This document shows positions 33,283 to 43,507 of a DNA stretch of 64,000 nucleotides, in pieces. The stretch is from Bubalus kerabau (Eukaryota; Chordata; Mammalia; Artiodactyla; Bovidae): positions 49,043,501 to 49,107,500 of the forward strand of contig NC_073645.1 in assembly GCF_029407905.1 (NCBI RefSeq), read 5' to 3'. The translations under genes and the position numbers were made by a program. Under the pieces are notes generated by a model that saw nothing but the letters and a program-made list of their open reading frames with translations, was not told the origin of the DNA and did not search any database. Position 1 is the stretch's first letter; each line of letters begins with the position of its first letter.

Positions 33283-35353
33283 TTTTTTTCAATCTTGAAT
33301 ATAGTGGTTTTGTCCTGCTCCTTGATTAATTTATCAGGATCCTTCAATACCCTGTATTCAGCTCCACCCCCACCCCACTGCCCCCACTCAATAAATTACA
33401 GCATTCATCCAGGAGAGCTATTTTTCCAGTTTCCCTGGGCATTCTGTAATGGCAGAATCTAGCCGCCCTGTGGCTGATGGATGCCGCTGCCCAGGCCATG
33501 CTCCTGGTCTCGGACAAGCCAGCATCTCCACGCCCCTCTGTGAGTAGGTACTTACAACATCAGATCCAACTTTCTTGGTTTTGTCTTAACATCCTCAGGG
33601 AAGGATTCAAGTAACTCCGGCTACATTTTTCTTCAGCCACGAAGATAGCAAGCTCCTTGTCACGTGTCACACTCATTTGGTAGTGGATCCCACTGATGGG
33701 TCTCTTAATGAGATGATGTCTGCCCATCCTCTTTCTTGGAGCTTGTGCCAGAGAAACCTGCATGACAGCGAGTGTTGGGCAGGAGGTGGTGGCAGGAGGT
33801 GGTGATGGAGACCTCCTTAAAGCCCCAGGTGGCCCTGTCCTCTCCCCATCCTCCCGGGCTAACTGGCCTTTAGTGGCTCTGGGACTGTCCAGGCTGGGGA
33901 CCTTCTCCAGGCATGCATAGCTAAAGAGATCCTCTTATCAGCATCAGTTCCTAGTAAGTAACCTAGATTTCTCTTACACTCTGTGGCTGCTTCCTGCTGT
34001 CTAAATGGAGGGAGGATAATGAAGTTTATTATCTGTGACCTGATGCTAGCTGCTCTCACATCCTGCTTTTGTGCAGAGGGAGAAGGGTCATTTAAAAAGA
34101 AGGACCTGGACTAAGCTTTGTTGTAAACACTCTGCAGAGCAATGAGACAAATCTACTGAATGAAGAAGCTTGGGAAAGGCTGAGCACTGGAGTCGCTTAG
34201 GACATCCTCGAGTTGCATATTCCATCACGGAAAAGTAAAAGTCAGGGTGTGGAAGGATGTGATATTTTGTTCTGCATGCTCGCAATGGTACCGCGTTGGT
34301 GAATGGATGAATTCAAATTCCTGCTGAAACTCTTGTCAAATGACTCTCGTCTCTACTAAAGCTTTTTTTATTTAAACAAGTAAACAGTGACTAAAACTAG
34401 CCTTTGGTGGACACATGGTACTGAGGTCAACCATACTTCCAAGCTTCCGTGATTTTTCACCTTTTGATAGAAAAGATATGTTGCTGCCGAATCAGTAAAT
34501 AAAGGAAACGTTGCACCCATCACGTCATCACATTACAGCTGTCCAGGGCGGTGAGCCCTGAGGGAACCCAGGGTGAGAAAGCACGGGACTCTGGCCCCAG
34601 AGAGCTGAGGTGCAGATCAAAGGAACGGCTTCCTTGATCCCAGACTCATGTCTTACTATCTATAGAAAAGCCGATAAATTCCTTAAGTTGGGATAATCAG
34701 GTTTCCTTTAAGGAACAGTAATTTTCTGAGGTTCTGAGTGCCTCATCTTTGTTGCAAAAGTACTGTGTATCCCAGCTCCTCCTTTACGTCTTCTGAGCGG
34801 TCTCTCAGAGCAATGTGAGATGCTATGTCCCAGGCTTAAGTCCTCAGTTTTTTCTGCCAAATGAAACATGATTCTCATCTTTTTCAGATTGTTCTGCATT
34901 TTTTTCCAGTCTACATACCAAATCAATCCAAGCCAGATCGTGTGTAACAGCACTTTTGAATGCTTAACTTTAAAAAGTCAGCGAAGCAAAGACCAATTTT
35001 ATAATATAACACGAATATATTGTGACTCGAGAATAAGATTTAATTTGCACCTCTTCTTTAAAAAAAAAAAAGTGGGTTTGTTTTTTTTTAGTGATAGTTT
35101 TCATATGTTACTTTCAGACTCTGTTATTTTGGTCTGTTTCTTTTCTTCTGCGTGTGCTAGTTTCCTTGATTAATTTGAAGAACATCTGCATATAATTCTC
35201 TGGGCTTTGCATTGGCAAAACTTCGCAGCTTTTCACAGGACTTAGAGAGTTCACTTGCCAGACAGTCTCAGATTGTAGCTAATTGAAATGCCGAACCTCC
35301 AAAGGTGCCAGAGCAGAAGTGTGTAATTATGTAATTTTCTCTTGATCTTTCAG
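33283..35353. other. Unique intron leading to exon A
   Basis: No repeats recognised apart from poly(T)/poly(A) runs (33281, 35059, 35080). The final kilobase before exon A is A+T-rich and repeat-free. Confidence 0.5.
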
Positions 35354-35432
35354 AGTCTTCCTGCGAGCGATTAATCAGTATGCAGATATGCTGAACAAAA
35401 AATTTCTGGATCAAGCCAACTTTGAGCTGCAG
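35354..35432 (+). CDS. DOCK1: DOCK1 internal exon A (79 bp), coding, partial gene
   Basis: This exon encodes VFLRAINQYADMLNKK followed by FLDQANFELQ, 26 codons after one leading base that completes a Lys codon (phase 2 start, phase 0 end). The acceptor is a T-rich tract ending in CAG at 35351-35353. The donor GTGAGA starts at 35433 after an exon-terminal CAG. DOCK1 (DOCK180) is an atypical guanine nucleotide exchange factor. With ELMO it activates Rac at the membrane downstream of integrin and engulfment receptors, driving migration, phagocytosis and myoblast fusion. These residues fall in the helical region between the lipid-binding DHR-1 and the catalytic DHR-2 domains. As I remember the paralogues, DOCK2 and DOCK5 differ at several positions here (AINQYAD and KKFLDQANF are DOCK1-like). 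I found neither the preceding exon in the 35 kb upstream nor a start codon. Exon numbers are not assigned. Confidence 0.95.
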
Positions 35433-36361
35433 GTGAGAGAAGGGGTAGACACGACCTTTGTTGGGAAATCATGTTAAAACAAATTGCTGGTCTGAGCCCA
35501 TATCTTATATTTCTAATCCTTGAACTTAATCAGTTTCCCATTTAAGGTGTGGAAATGCAATTTACAATACGTGCTACTGAAACCCGAGGATTGAAAATGA
35601 TGCCTTTGGGGTATTTGCTCAATTTAGCGAGGAAGGAGATGGAGCTGTTTCAGAGAGAAAGTCTTGAATCAGAGTGACAAGTTAGGGACTCTCTGAGCAG
35701 GGAGGCAGCCGCGTCTCAGTCGGCCTGGCTGCCAAGATTGTCTCAGGCTATCCGATGTGATGAGAATCAGCCCGGGAGGCACTATGGGTCTGCATCGCTG
35801 AGCCCAGCTCGCGCGTAGAACTCGATTTTCCCCTGATATATTCCCCGCCGGCTTTGTGCTGCCTGAAGTGGCCCTTACCAGGCACAAGGTCCCAGCCCCT
35901 CAACAGCCCTTGGCTGTGGTGAGCCGATCCTCCCATCCACCCCCTCCTCCTCCGGTGCTTGTGGATTGCGTGTGTGTGCATCTGCGTGTGTGTGTGATTT
36001 AACTGATCGATTGATTTTTGCCTGGTATGGTTTCTTATTATGCATCTACTATTTGGGACTCTCATTCCCACCACACTTCAGGTACATTTCTGCTAATCAT
36101 GGTTTTGCTATTATTTGTTTCATTTACTAAAGTTTGCAAATCAAAGCATCCAGGGGCAAACAGGTTTTTAGTTTCCTGGGTTGGACTGTTCATGGAGAAA
36201 GAACCTGAACCACTTTAGGTATACCCAGAGGGTGGTCCTACTCAAACCTGGGTCAACAGATAACAAAAATTAGACACCCATCTACTTTCCCATTCACCTT
36301 GTCTTCTGAAAACTTAGAGCTAAATGTGATACTTGGTTATTAGATTAAGTTCTTAGGTGCC
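35433..36361. other. Unique intron after exon A
   Basis: No repeat recognised except a short GTGTGTGTG/TGCGTGTGTGTGTG run at about 35969-35997. Confidence 0.45.
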
Positions 36362-36895
36362 TGTGCCCTTATTTCTTATATCATTTTTTTAATTTTAATT
36401 TAAAAAAATTTTTTATTTTGTACTGGGATGTAGCCAGTTAACAAACAATATTGTGATAATTTCAGGGAAACAGCAAAGGGACTCAGCTGTACAGATTAAT
36501 GTGTCCGTTCTCCCCCAAACCCCCTCCCATCCCGGGTGCCACATGGCATTGAATAGAGTTCCCTGTGCTGCATGCAGGAGGTCCTTGTTGCTTATCCAGT
36601 TTAAATATAGCTGCTGCTGCTGCTGCTGCTGCCAAGTCACTTCAGTCGTGTCTGACTCTGTGCGACCCCGTAGACGGCAGGCCACCAGGCTCCCCCGTCC
36701 CTGGGATTCTCCAGGCAAGAACACTGGAATGGGTTGCCATTTCCTTCTCCATTAAATATAGCAGTGTGTACCTATTCATCCCAAACTCCCCCTTCCCCCC
36801 GCATCCTCTCCTCAGCAACCATAAGCTCATTCTCGAAAGCTTGAGTCTTATTTCTGTTTTTTAAGTAACTGCATTTGTATCATTTTATTAAATTA
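36362..36895 (-). mobile_element. L1 3' end split by a Bov-A SINE
   Basis: TTTTGTACTGGGATGTAGCC, TTGAATAGAGTTCCCTGTGC, GTCCTTGTTGCTTATCCAG, then after the SINE CAGTGTGTACCTATTCATCC and CAGCAACCATAAGCTCATTC. This is the reversed ruminant L1 3' UTR. Confidence 0.83.
36612..36751 (-). mobile_element. Bov-A SINE with exact 11-bp target duplication
   Basis: The (TGC)n tail side at 36612 leads into AAGTCACTTCAGTCGTGTCT and on to GGTTGCCATTTCCTTCTCCA. TTAAATATAGC stands at 36601-36611 and again at 36752-36762. Confidence 0.95.
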
Positions 36896-37202
36896 AGAAT
36901 GTTTCATCAGCATTATAGAATAGAAGTATGTAGTAATATATCAGGTACTGTGTACCTAAAAATGTTACTATTTTTCAGTTTAAATTTTTTTATTATTTTC
37001 TCTGCTTAATGTTTGTTATCACGTCCTAAAACATTCTTGTGAAATATTTATGCAGTGTAAGTCAGCCCATTGAATAAAATAGGAAAGCTCCCTTCCCATT
37101 TTTTCACCTTTTTCTCCCTCTGCTGGGTCGCTTTTTTTTTTTTTTAATGTCAACAAATATTTATTCATTGCTTAGTATTTACCAAATAGTATGTTTTTAA
37201 AC

Positions 37203-37396
37203 TTGGGGTACAGTAAAGCATCTGCCTGCCATGCAGGAGACCCGGGTTTGATCCCTGGGGTGGGAAGATCCCCTGGAGAAGGAAATGGCAATCCACTCCA
37301 GTACCCTTGCCTGGAAAATTCCATGGATGGAGGAAGCTGGTAGGCTACAGTCCATGGGATCGCAAAGCGCTGGACACGACGGAGCGACCTCACTTT
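37203..37396 (+). mobile_element. Bov-tA SINE
   Basis: TTGGGGTACAGTAAAGCATC through GCTGGACACGACGGAGCGAC. The first head bases are lost. Confidence 0.9.
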
Positions 37397-37455
37397 GTAT
37401 GGTTGCTTTGCAGTGCTATGTTAGTTTCTGCTGTACAATGAAGTGCATCAGCCGT

Positions 37456-37678
37456 GTGCTGTATGCTAAGTCACTTCAGTCGTGTCCAACGCTTCATGAC
37501 CCCGTGGACTATAGCCCACCAGGTTCCTCTATTCATGGGATTCTGCAGGCCAGAATACTGGCGTGGTTTGCCATGCCCTCCTCCAGGTATCTTTCTAACC
37601 CAGGGATCGAACCCGTGTCTCTTATGTCTCCTGCACTGGCACGTGGGTTCTTTTCCACTAGTCCCACCTGGGAAGTCC
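37456..37678 (-). mobile_element. Bov-tA SINE
   Basis: GTGCTGTATGCTAAGTCACT to CCCACCTGGGAAGTCCAG, reversed. Confidence 0.9.
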
Positions 37679-37679
37679 A

Positions 37680-37957
37680 GCTGTATGCTGTTGTTGTTGT
37701 TGTTCAGCCGCTAAGTCATGTCCAACTGCAGCACGCCAGGCTTCCCTGTCCGTCACCATCTCCTGAATGAGTTTGCTCAAACTCATGTCCGTTGTGTCAC
37801 TGATGCCATCCAACCATCTCATCCTCTGTTGTCTCCTTCTCTTCCTGCCTTCAATCTTTCTTGGCATCAGGGTCTTTTCCAATGAGTCGTCTCTTTGTAT
37901 CAGTTGGCTAAAGTATTGGAGCTTCAACATCAGCATGAGCCCCTCCAATGAATATTA
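37680..37957 (-). mobile_element. BovB LINE 3' end with (GTT)n tail
   Basis: GTTGTTGTTGTTGTTCAGCC then GTCCAACTGCAGCACGCC (about 25 consensus bases missing in between) to GGAGCTTCAACATCAGCATG. Confidence 0.9.
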
Positions 37958-37962
37958 GCTAT

Positions 37963-37993
<31 letters not shown>

Positions 37994-38062
37994 TGTATAT
38001 GTATATATATGTGTGTGTGTATATATATATATACACACACACATACATACATGCATGCATGT
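37958..38062. repeat. Compound AT/GTAT/GT/AC/CATG microsatellite
   Basis: It contains a perfect 36-bp palindrome at 38009-38044 made of AT, (GT)5, (AT)6, (AC)5, AT. Confidence 0.95.
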
Positions 38063-38280
38063 GAAAAGAAAGTGAAAGTGTTCATTGCTCAGTTGTGTCC
38101 AATTTTTTGTGACCCATGGGACTGTAGCCTGCCAGACTCATCTGTCCAAGGGATTCTCCAGGCAAGAATCCTGGAGTGAGTAGTTATTCCCTTCTCCAGG
38201 GGCTCTTACCGACCCAGGGATCAAACCCAGGTCTCTTACATTGCACACAGATTCTTTACAGTCTGGCCACCAAGGAAGCC
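38063..38280 (-). mobile_element. Bov-tA/Bov-A2-type SINE with GAAA-rich leader
   Basis: GAAAAGAAAGTGAAAGTG precedes TTGCTCAGTTGTGTCCAATT and it ends TGGCCACCAAGGAAGCC. The leader resembles an interferon-stimulated response element. Confidence 0.88.
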
Positions 38281-38388
38281 ATGTGTATACATATATCCCC
38301 TCTTTTTTGGATTTCCTTCCAACTGCTGGTTAACTTTTAGAATAATTGTGTGTGTTATCTCTGAGGCTTCTTCAAGCATGTACAGCTG

Positions 38389-38525
38389 GCCCTTGAAGAG
38401 TGTGGGAAGGTTGGGGAAGGTGGTTGATCTGAGTATAATTCAACCAACAACAGACCGTGCATTACTGTAGTATTTGCTAATGAAGAATATCTACCTGTAA
38501 GTGGGCTCGAGTAGTTCACACCCAG
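38389..38525. mobile_element. MER2 (Tigger1-derived) DNA transposon
   Basis: CAGCTGGCCCTTGAAGAGTG is the terminal repeat and GTAAGTGGGCTCGAGTAGTT is the inner end of the other side. Both terminal regions survive, while the middle is mostly deleted. Confidence 0.78.
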
Positions 38526-38539
38526 GAGTCAGCTATATC

Positions 38540-39950
38540 TGGACCAAGACCGGGATTCTTTTGGCTTTACACGTAAGTGGGGTCATGCTCTCCTGGTTTT
38601 CGGTTCTGTCCTATTCCACAGTGTAAATGCATCAACACTGGTGCTGGCCTTCCTGCTCTGCTGACCTGCAGGCTGGTTCCGGTTTCTCCCCTTTCCAGGC
38701 AGTGCTTCTGTGAACAGTGTGACAGCCATCTCAGGGCAGCATTGCTGGTGTCTGGAAGCATAATTGCCAGACTGGATGGTGAGAAATTTCAAGTTTGATG
38801 GACACTGATAAATTACCATCCTCAAATGCTCTAGCAATTTGCAGTCTCACCAGCCTTCTCTGCAAAGCATCATTGTCCAGGTCTTCTCCAATACCAGTTT
38901 CTTTAAAATTGTTGATTCTTATTTTTGTTGATAGTTCTCTGATTGCTAGTTGGGTTGAGAGTACTCACTGGCTGTGAGGATTTCTAGTATGAACTGTCCA
39001 TTTTCTCGGCTCATTTTTCTATTGTGCTATATGTCATATTTTTTGTAAGTTGAAATTCTTGATATAGTCTAGTCATGGGTTTAGGTTTATTGTATAGAAA
39101 TACTTAATTTTTCTGTAGTCAAATTTGTCAGTTCTTTTAAATGGCTTCTTGGGTTTTATTTTTTGCTTGGCAAATCCTTCTTTGATTATAAATTTAACTG
39201 TTTTGTTTATAGTTGGTATCTGATAATGCTTTGTGTTTCTGCTTTAAAAAAAAAAAACTTTCTAACATTGAATCTATCTGTGATTTCTTTTCCTTAATCA
39301 TTTTTTAAAATCAAAGTATAGTTATTTTACAACATTGCATTAGCTTCATATGTACAGCAAAGTGATTCAATTTTATACGTCTCTATATAGATTTCTATAT
39401 TCGTATATCTATATATATAGATTCCTTTTCACAGGTTTCCATTATAGGTTATTACAAGACATTGAATGTAGTTCCCTGTCCTTGTTTATCTACATCTGCT
39501 GGAAGCTGGAGTTTACGTTTACTTTTCCCTTCATGATTTTATGAATAAATTATTCTTTCCCAATGATTTTACATGCCACCAAGAAAACCCACAATTACAG
39601 ATGCAAGTGTGTATCCGTTCTGTTTTTTGTTTTATTAACTATGGGTTTTATACCCAGCTAGTAGAGCCAGGTCTTCCTGGCTAGGATGTTACTGCAAAAG
39701 TATTTTGACTTTTTTGCATTTCCTCTTCGATGTGAAATTCCAAATCACCTTGTTAAACTTTTGAAACATGCTGTTTACATTTTAATTGGTTCTGTTGAGT
39801 TCATAAAAGACTGTAGTAGAATTGTAACAGCATTTGGGAGAATACTTGGCAGTATTTATTTTTTCCATCCCACACAGGAATATTTGTGCCTTTTTTGTGT
39901 CTTTCATTAGGTTTTCTCCTTTTATCCATGTAGGCCCTGCCCATCAGGTG
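38540..39950 (-). mobile_element. Ancient L1 (L1M/HAL1-like) 3' region, interrupted
   Basis: TTTCTGTAGTCAAATTTGTC, ATGGCTTCTTGGGTTTTAT, CCTTTTATCC and similar phrases follow a reversed ancient L1. A younger L1 end lies within it at 39312-39490. Confidence 0.65.
39312..39490 (-). mobile_element. Artiodactyl L1 3' end
   Basis: TTACAACATTGCATTAGCTT, TACAGCAAAGTGATTCAATT, TCCATTATAGGTTATTACAA and GTAGTTCCCTGTCCTTGT are the reversed L1 3' UTR also seen at 47.3 and 49.7 kb. Confidence 0.83.
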
Positions 39951-40669
39951 CTGAGCCACACACACAGACGGCTGTGTGTTTCAGGTGTGGCTGCTGAGAG
40001 TGTGTTATGAGTTATTGCTGACCCTGTGCACTGTCTTCATGCCTTTGGTCCTCTGGAAGCTCCCCTCATGCCCAACGCCTTGGCTGCGATGAGCTCTTTT
40101 GGCCCTTATCCCTTGACAGGTGTGGTTTGATTGCTCCACTCTAGGAGGTTCTCATCCTCCCATACCCAGGGCGAGGCCTGGGTGCTGCATGGCCAACACT
40201 GGCTTCCGAATGTGCTCCAGGCAGCAGGTCCTCCCACAAGGCACATTTCCATGTTTTGATATCCTGGTGTTCCCAGACACTTCCTTCTCCTTTAAACTAC
40301 TCCTCCCTGTGGGCTGCTACTCTGCCCTCTGCGTCCCTCTGCCCCTCCCAGTCTGCTTCTCGTTTCTGGCAAGTACAGCACCAAGAGCTCTTATTCTCAA
40401 CATTCTCCTGGTGAGCTGCCAGCTTGACGTCCTATCACCTCCCCCAATCTGTAGTACATACTTCATACAAACAGAGGCCTTCCCCTACATAACTAGAGTA
40501 AGACCACCACACTCACACCATTATCAGCGCTCACCAGCCCCCAGACCAACGTTCAGGTTCTGTTGACCCAATCACGGAACTTGTTGCTTCTCAGGTCGGC
40601 ATCGTGAATGCTGTTAGTTGTCACAGCTCAAATCATGCAGAGCTTACAGGGATTTTTTTTTTTTGTCTG
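39951..40669. other. Unique intron sequence
   Basis: No repeat or exon recognised. A 148-codon frame (40120-40566) has no family resemblance. Confidence 0.45.
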
Positions 40670-40803
40670 GTTGGTTGGTTTTTTGTTTTGTTTTTTTGGC
40701 TGCATTGTACAACATGTGGAATCTTACTTCCCCTACCAGGGATCAAACCCACACCCCCTGCAGTGGAAGTCCAGATTCTTAACCACTGGAATGCCAGGGA
40801 AAC
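40670..40803 (-). mobile_element. CHR-type SINE
   Basis: TTTTTTTGGCTGCATTGTAC, CTACCAGGGATCAAACCCAC, GGAATGCCAGGGAAACC. Confidence 0.85.
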
Positions 40804-41415
40804 CGTTATAGGTTTTATTAATGTTTGTATTTTTATGTGATTTTTAAAATTTTTGTATTTTATTAACTGCTACTGCTAAGTCACTTCAATTGTGTCCGAC
40901 TCTGTGTGACCCCAGAGACGGCAGCCCACCAGGCTCCCCCATCCCTGGGACTCTCCAGGCAAGAACACTGGAGTGGGTTGCCATTTCCTTCTCCAATGCA
41001 TGAAAGTGAAAAGTGAAAGGGAAGTCGCTCAGTCGTGTCCGACTCTTAGCGACCCCATGGACTGCAGCCTACCAGGCTCCTCCATCCATGGGATTTTCCA
41101 GGCAAGAGTACTGGGGTGGGGTGCCATTGCCTTCTCTGGTATTTTATTAAAGGGTAGCTCTAAGTTCACAGCAAAATTAAGAGGAAGGTACAGAGATTTC
41201 CCAGAAACGCCCCGCCTCCAGCACCCAGAGCCTCCCCACATCAACATCCCCCACCAGATGGTGCATTTGACGCAACTGCTGCACCCACGCTCACCCATCA
41301 TAATCCCTGAGTGCTTACTTTGCATCAGGGCTCCCTGCAGATGTGTTGTCCATTCTGTGGGTTTGGACAAATGTATAATGACGTGCATCTAGTTTCATTG
41401 CCCTGAACACCCCCG
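40804..41415 (-). mobile_element. Old L1 (L1M) 3' part hosting a Bov-A2
   Basis: AGGGTAGCTCTAAGTTCACA, GGTACAGAGATTTCCCAGAA, GGTTTGGACAAATGTATAAT and TTTCATTGCCCTGAACA follow the reversed L1M 3' UTR. Confidence 0.72.
40867..41138 (-). mobile_element. Bov-A2 dimeric SINE with exact 12-bp duplication
   Basis: Two Bov-A units (CTGCTACTGCTAAGTCACTT... and AGTCGCTCAGTCGTGTCCGA...) are joined by a GAAAGTGAAAAGTGAAAG linker at 41002-41019. GTATTTTATTAA flanks it at 40855-40866 and 41139-41150. Confidence 0.95.
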
Positions 41416-42173
41416 TGCTCCTCCTACATACCTGCCCTCCCCTGTGCATTCAGTTTCCATGTGACTTTAGTCCGCTCCAGCCTTGAACAGCTCCTCACTC
41501 TTTCCAGGCTGTCCTATCCCCCACACATCTGCAGAGCACAGGCCTGGCTTTGCAGACTGCCCCACACTTGGGCCGCCTCACATTCCCCACGCATAGACTT
41601 AGGCTGCACCCTGGGAGAGAGACATCACAGAAGTCATCACCCCACATCCCCCAGGCCAGATGCTTCCAGCTCCTGGGGGCCCCCAGCCCTGCTCTGGCTC
41701 TAAAGTGGCCAGGGGCGTTTTGAGGTGAGCAGCAGTCAACCTCCTAGTTCCTCAGGGTACAAAAATCTCCTCTGAGTTCCAGTCTTGCTTTATAGGTGGA
41801 CATGCTAAGTCTCCAGGCATGCAGTCCACAAGGGAACCTCCTTCAGGGTGTTCAACTACACTGTTCCCCTAAACATCTCCTAGGGTGGGGTTTTAGGTTA
41901 CCTGTAAATCAGCTGTCGTCCTGGCCTTGTGTGAATGCAGGGAAGGAAGAGAGAGTTAGTGAAGCTGGCATTTAAAAAGACACATTTGTATTTCTGTTGA
42001 TGCTGTTTTTATGAGCAGCAGGATGACCCTGACCCCAACATGGGCCAGGCATCCCTGCTAGAGCTGTGAGAGAAGGGCATTGCGAGGGGATGGGTGGGCA
42101 TCAGGGCTGGTGTTAGTTCCAAAAACAAAAGAAGAAACTTGTACTTTACTGATTTGAGCCACCCTGTTTATTA
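41416..42173. other. Unique intron sequence
   Basis: Nothing recognised. Confidence 0.45.
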
Positions 42174-42253
42174 TATTGCGTTGGCCAAAAAGTTTGTTCA
42201 GGTTTCTTCCGTGACACCCTATGGAAAAACTTCAACGAACATTTTGGCAACCC
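42174..42253. mobile_element. Mariner-type palindromic element
   Basis: GTTGGCCAAAAAGTTTGTTC on the left pairs with GAACATTTTGGCAACC on the right around GTGACACCCTAT, an 80-bp near-palindrome. It matches the ruminant/primate mariner MITE pattern (GTTGGCCAAAAAGTTCG) and is flanked by TA-rich sequence. Confidence 0.85.
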
Positions 42254-42285
42254 AGTCAGATCAGATCAGATCAGTCGCTCAAAGG
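42254..42285 (-). mobile_element. Very short BovB/SINE end
   Basis: GTCAGATCAGATCAGATCAG followed by TCGCTCAAAG, i.e. the (AGATC)n variant of a reversed BovB-type 3' end, truncated after about 10 bp of body. Confidence 0.7.
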
Positions 42286-42579
42286 GCCTAAATAAAAGAG
42301 AAAGTGCCTTGGCTTGTGAGGTCTGGGGTGAGCCACTGGAGACCCTTGTTCTGCTTCACCTTGTTCTGTTCTGTGTTTTCTGTGTTTGGGGGCAAGTCTC
42401 TGAACCTCATCTGTGAGCTAAGGGGACCAGCACTTACCTGGTTCCCTGGCAACCAAATGAAATGCTCTCATCCTGAAGAAATGCCACTTATGAAGAGTAG
42501 CAGATACATGAAGCCTTTAGCTACATCCATGCTTGAAACTTGCCAGTATTTATCTGGTAACTGAAGATAGTCAGTTATT
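42286..42579. other. Unique intron sequence
   Basis: Nothing recognised. Confidence 0.4.
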
Positions 42580-42900
42580 ATTAACACCTTATTTTTATGT
42601 AACTCTTCATAATCATCTCACTTGATGCAACAGTTATTACCTTTGTTTATGATTCCCTGGTGGCTCAGATGGTAAAGAATCTGCCTACAATGCAGGAGAC
42701 CCAGGTTTGATTCCTGGGTCAGGAAGATCCCCTGGAGAAGGAAATGGCAATGCACTCCAGTATTCTTGTCTGGAGAATCCCATGGACAGAGGAGCCTGGC
42801 AGGCTACCATCCATGGGATCTCAAAGAGTCGGACACAACTGAGCAACTAACAATTTCACTTTCACCTCTGTTTGTAAATTAGCGACTGAACAACAGCTGT
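42580..42900 (-). mobile_element. MIR remnant split by a Bov-tA
   Basis: TTATTAACACC..., CAACAGTTATTACCTTTGTT before and CTCTGTTTGTAAATTAGCGA after the SINE resemble a reversed MIR. Confidence 0.5.
42651..42865 (+). mobile_element. Bov-tA SINE, near-consensus
   Basis: GATTCCCTGGTGGCTCAGAT through GTCGGACACAACTGAGCAAC with a TTTCACTTTCAC tail. ACCTTTGTTTA before and ACCTCTGTTTG after suggest a target duplication. It lies 0.64 kb upstream of exon B. Confidence 0.93.
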
Positions 42901-43169
42901 CCTTGAAATACGAACTGTTGGGTGTTTTTATGTTGTTCTCAATCGTCTAGTGTTTATATATATTTTTAGTATCATAAAAATGATAAATTATAGACATCTA
43001 TATACTGTTAGGTAAGGGGCTCCATGATATAATATTAATACATTATTGACCTGAGATGTATTATAGCCACAGGCATTAGTTTCTGCAAAAGTCCCCCGGT
43101 CAGTAATGTGTTAATAAGAGCTAAAACATATCACATGATCATCACCACCCACTCGGCACCGCTGGGGGG
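42901..43169. other. Unique A+T-rich intron
   Basis: Nothing recognised. Confidence 0.4.
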
Positions 43170-43355
43170 GCCCTAGGTATCTTTATTCCTTCGATCCTTC
43201 CTTCAGTAGCCCTATCAGATAGGTACTGTTGAAGTTCCCACTTTATCTGTGGAAACCAAGGCACAGAAAGATTGGGTTGTTTGCCTCAGTACGTGGCCAA
43301 GCTGCTGGGATTTGAGCACATGCAGTCAGAGCCCACCCTCAGCCCTGAGCCGCAC
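43170..43355 (-). mobile_element. MIR SINE remnant
   Basis: CCCTATCAGATAGGTACTGT, ACTTTATCTGTGGAAACCAA, GGCACAGAAAGATTGGGTTG and GGGATTTGAGCACATGCAGT follow a reversed MIR. Confidence 0.75.
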
Positions 43356-43507
43356 CGTGGGTAGCTGGTCAGCCAGGTGCATGCAGAGGACACAGCTTTG
43401 TAACATCTCACAGGCATGTGCTGGGCAAACACTAAATGTCTCGGACCGTTTTGAGATCCTGTATGAATCAGTTCGACACCTCAGCCTCTCCCCTCTTTGG
43501 TTTTCAG

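Larger units (their letters stand above)
1..35353 (+). other. DOCK1: DOCK1 intron upstream of exon A (3' part)
   Basis: At least 35.3 kb of intron precedes exon A, ending in the acceptor at 35351-35353. I looked for the residues that precede exon A in DOCK1 (a segment containing FDWVIMNMVQNK) and did not see them, so the upstream exon lies outside the window. Content is mainly interspersed repeats listed separately, with unique intron between. I saw no nested host gene on either strand. Confidence 0.85.
37400..38345 (-). mobile_element. L1 3' end fragmented by three insertions
   Basis: ATGTTAGTTTCTGCTGTACA (37419-37438) and GTATACATATATCCCCTCTT (38285-38304) are neighbours in the reversed L1 3' UTR. 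Here they are separated by a Bov-tA, a BovB end, a microsatellite and another SINE. Confidence 0.72.
35433..43507 (+). other. DOCK1: DOCK1 intron between exons A and B (8,075 bp)
   Basis: This complete intron has GT at 35433 and AG at 43506-43507. It carries a dense pile of retrotransposons at 36.4-38.3 kb, an old L1 at 38.5-39.9 kb, a Bov-A2 with clean duplications, a mariner-type hairpin at 42.2 kb and two MIR remnants. Confidence 0.93.

Noticed and set aside
1..35353. Preceding DOCK1 exon or a nested antisense gene such as INSYN2A
   Set aside because: No FDWVIMNMVQNK-type segment and no long conserved antisense frame is present.
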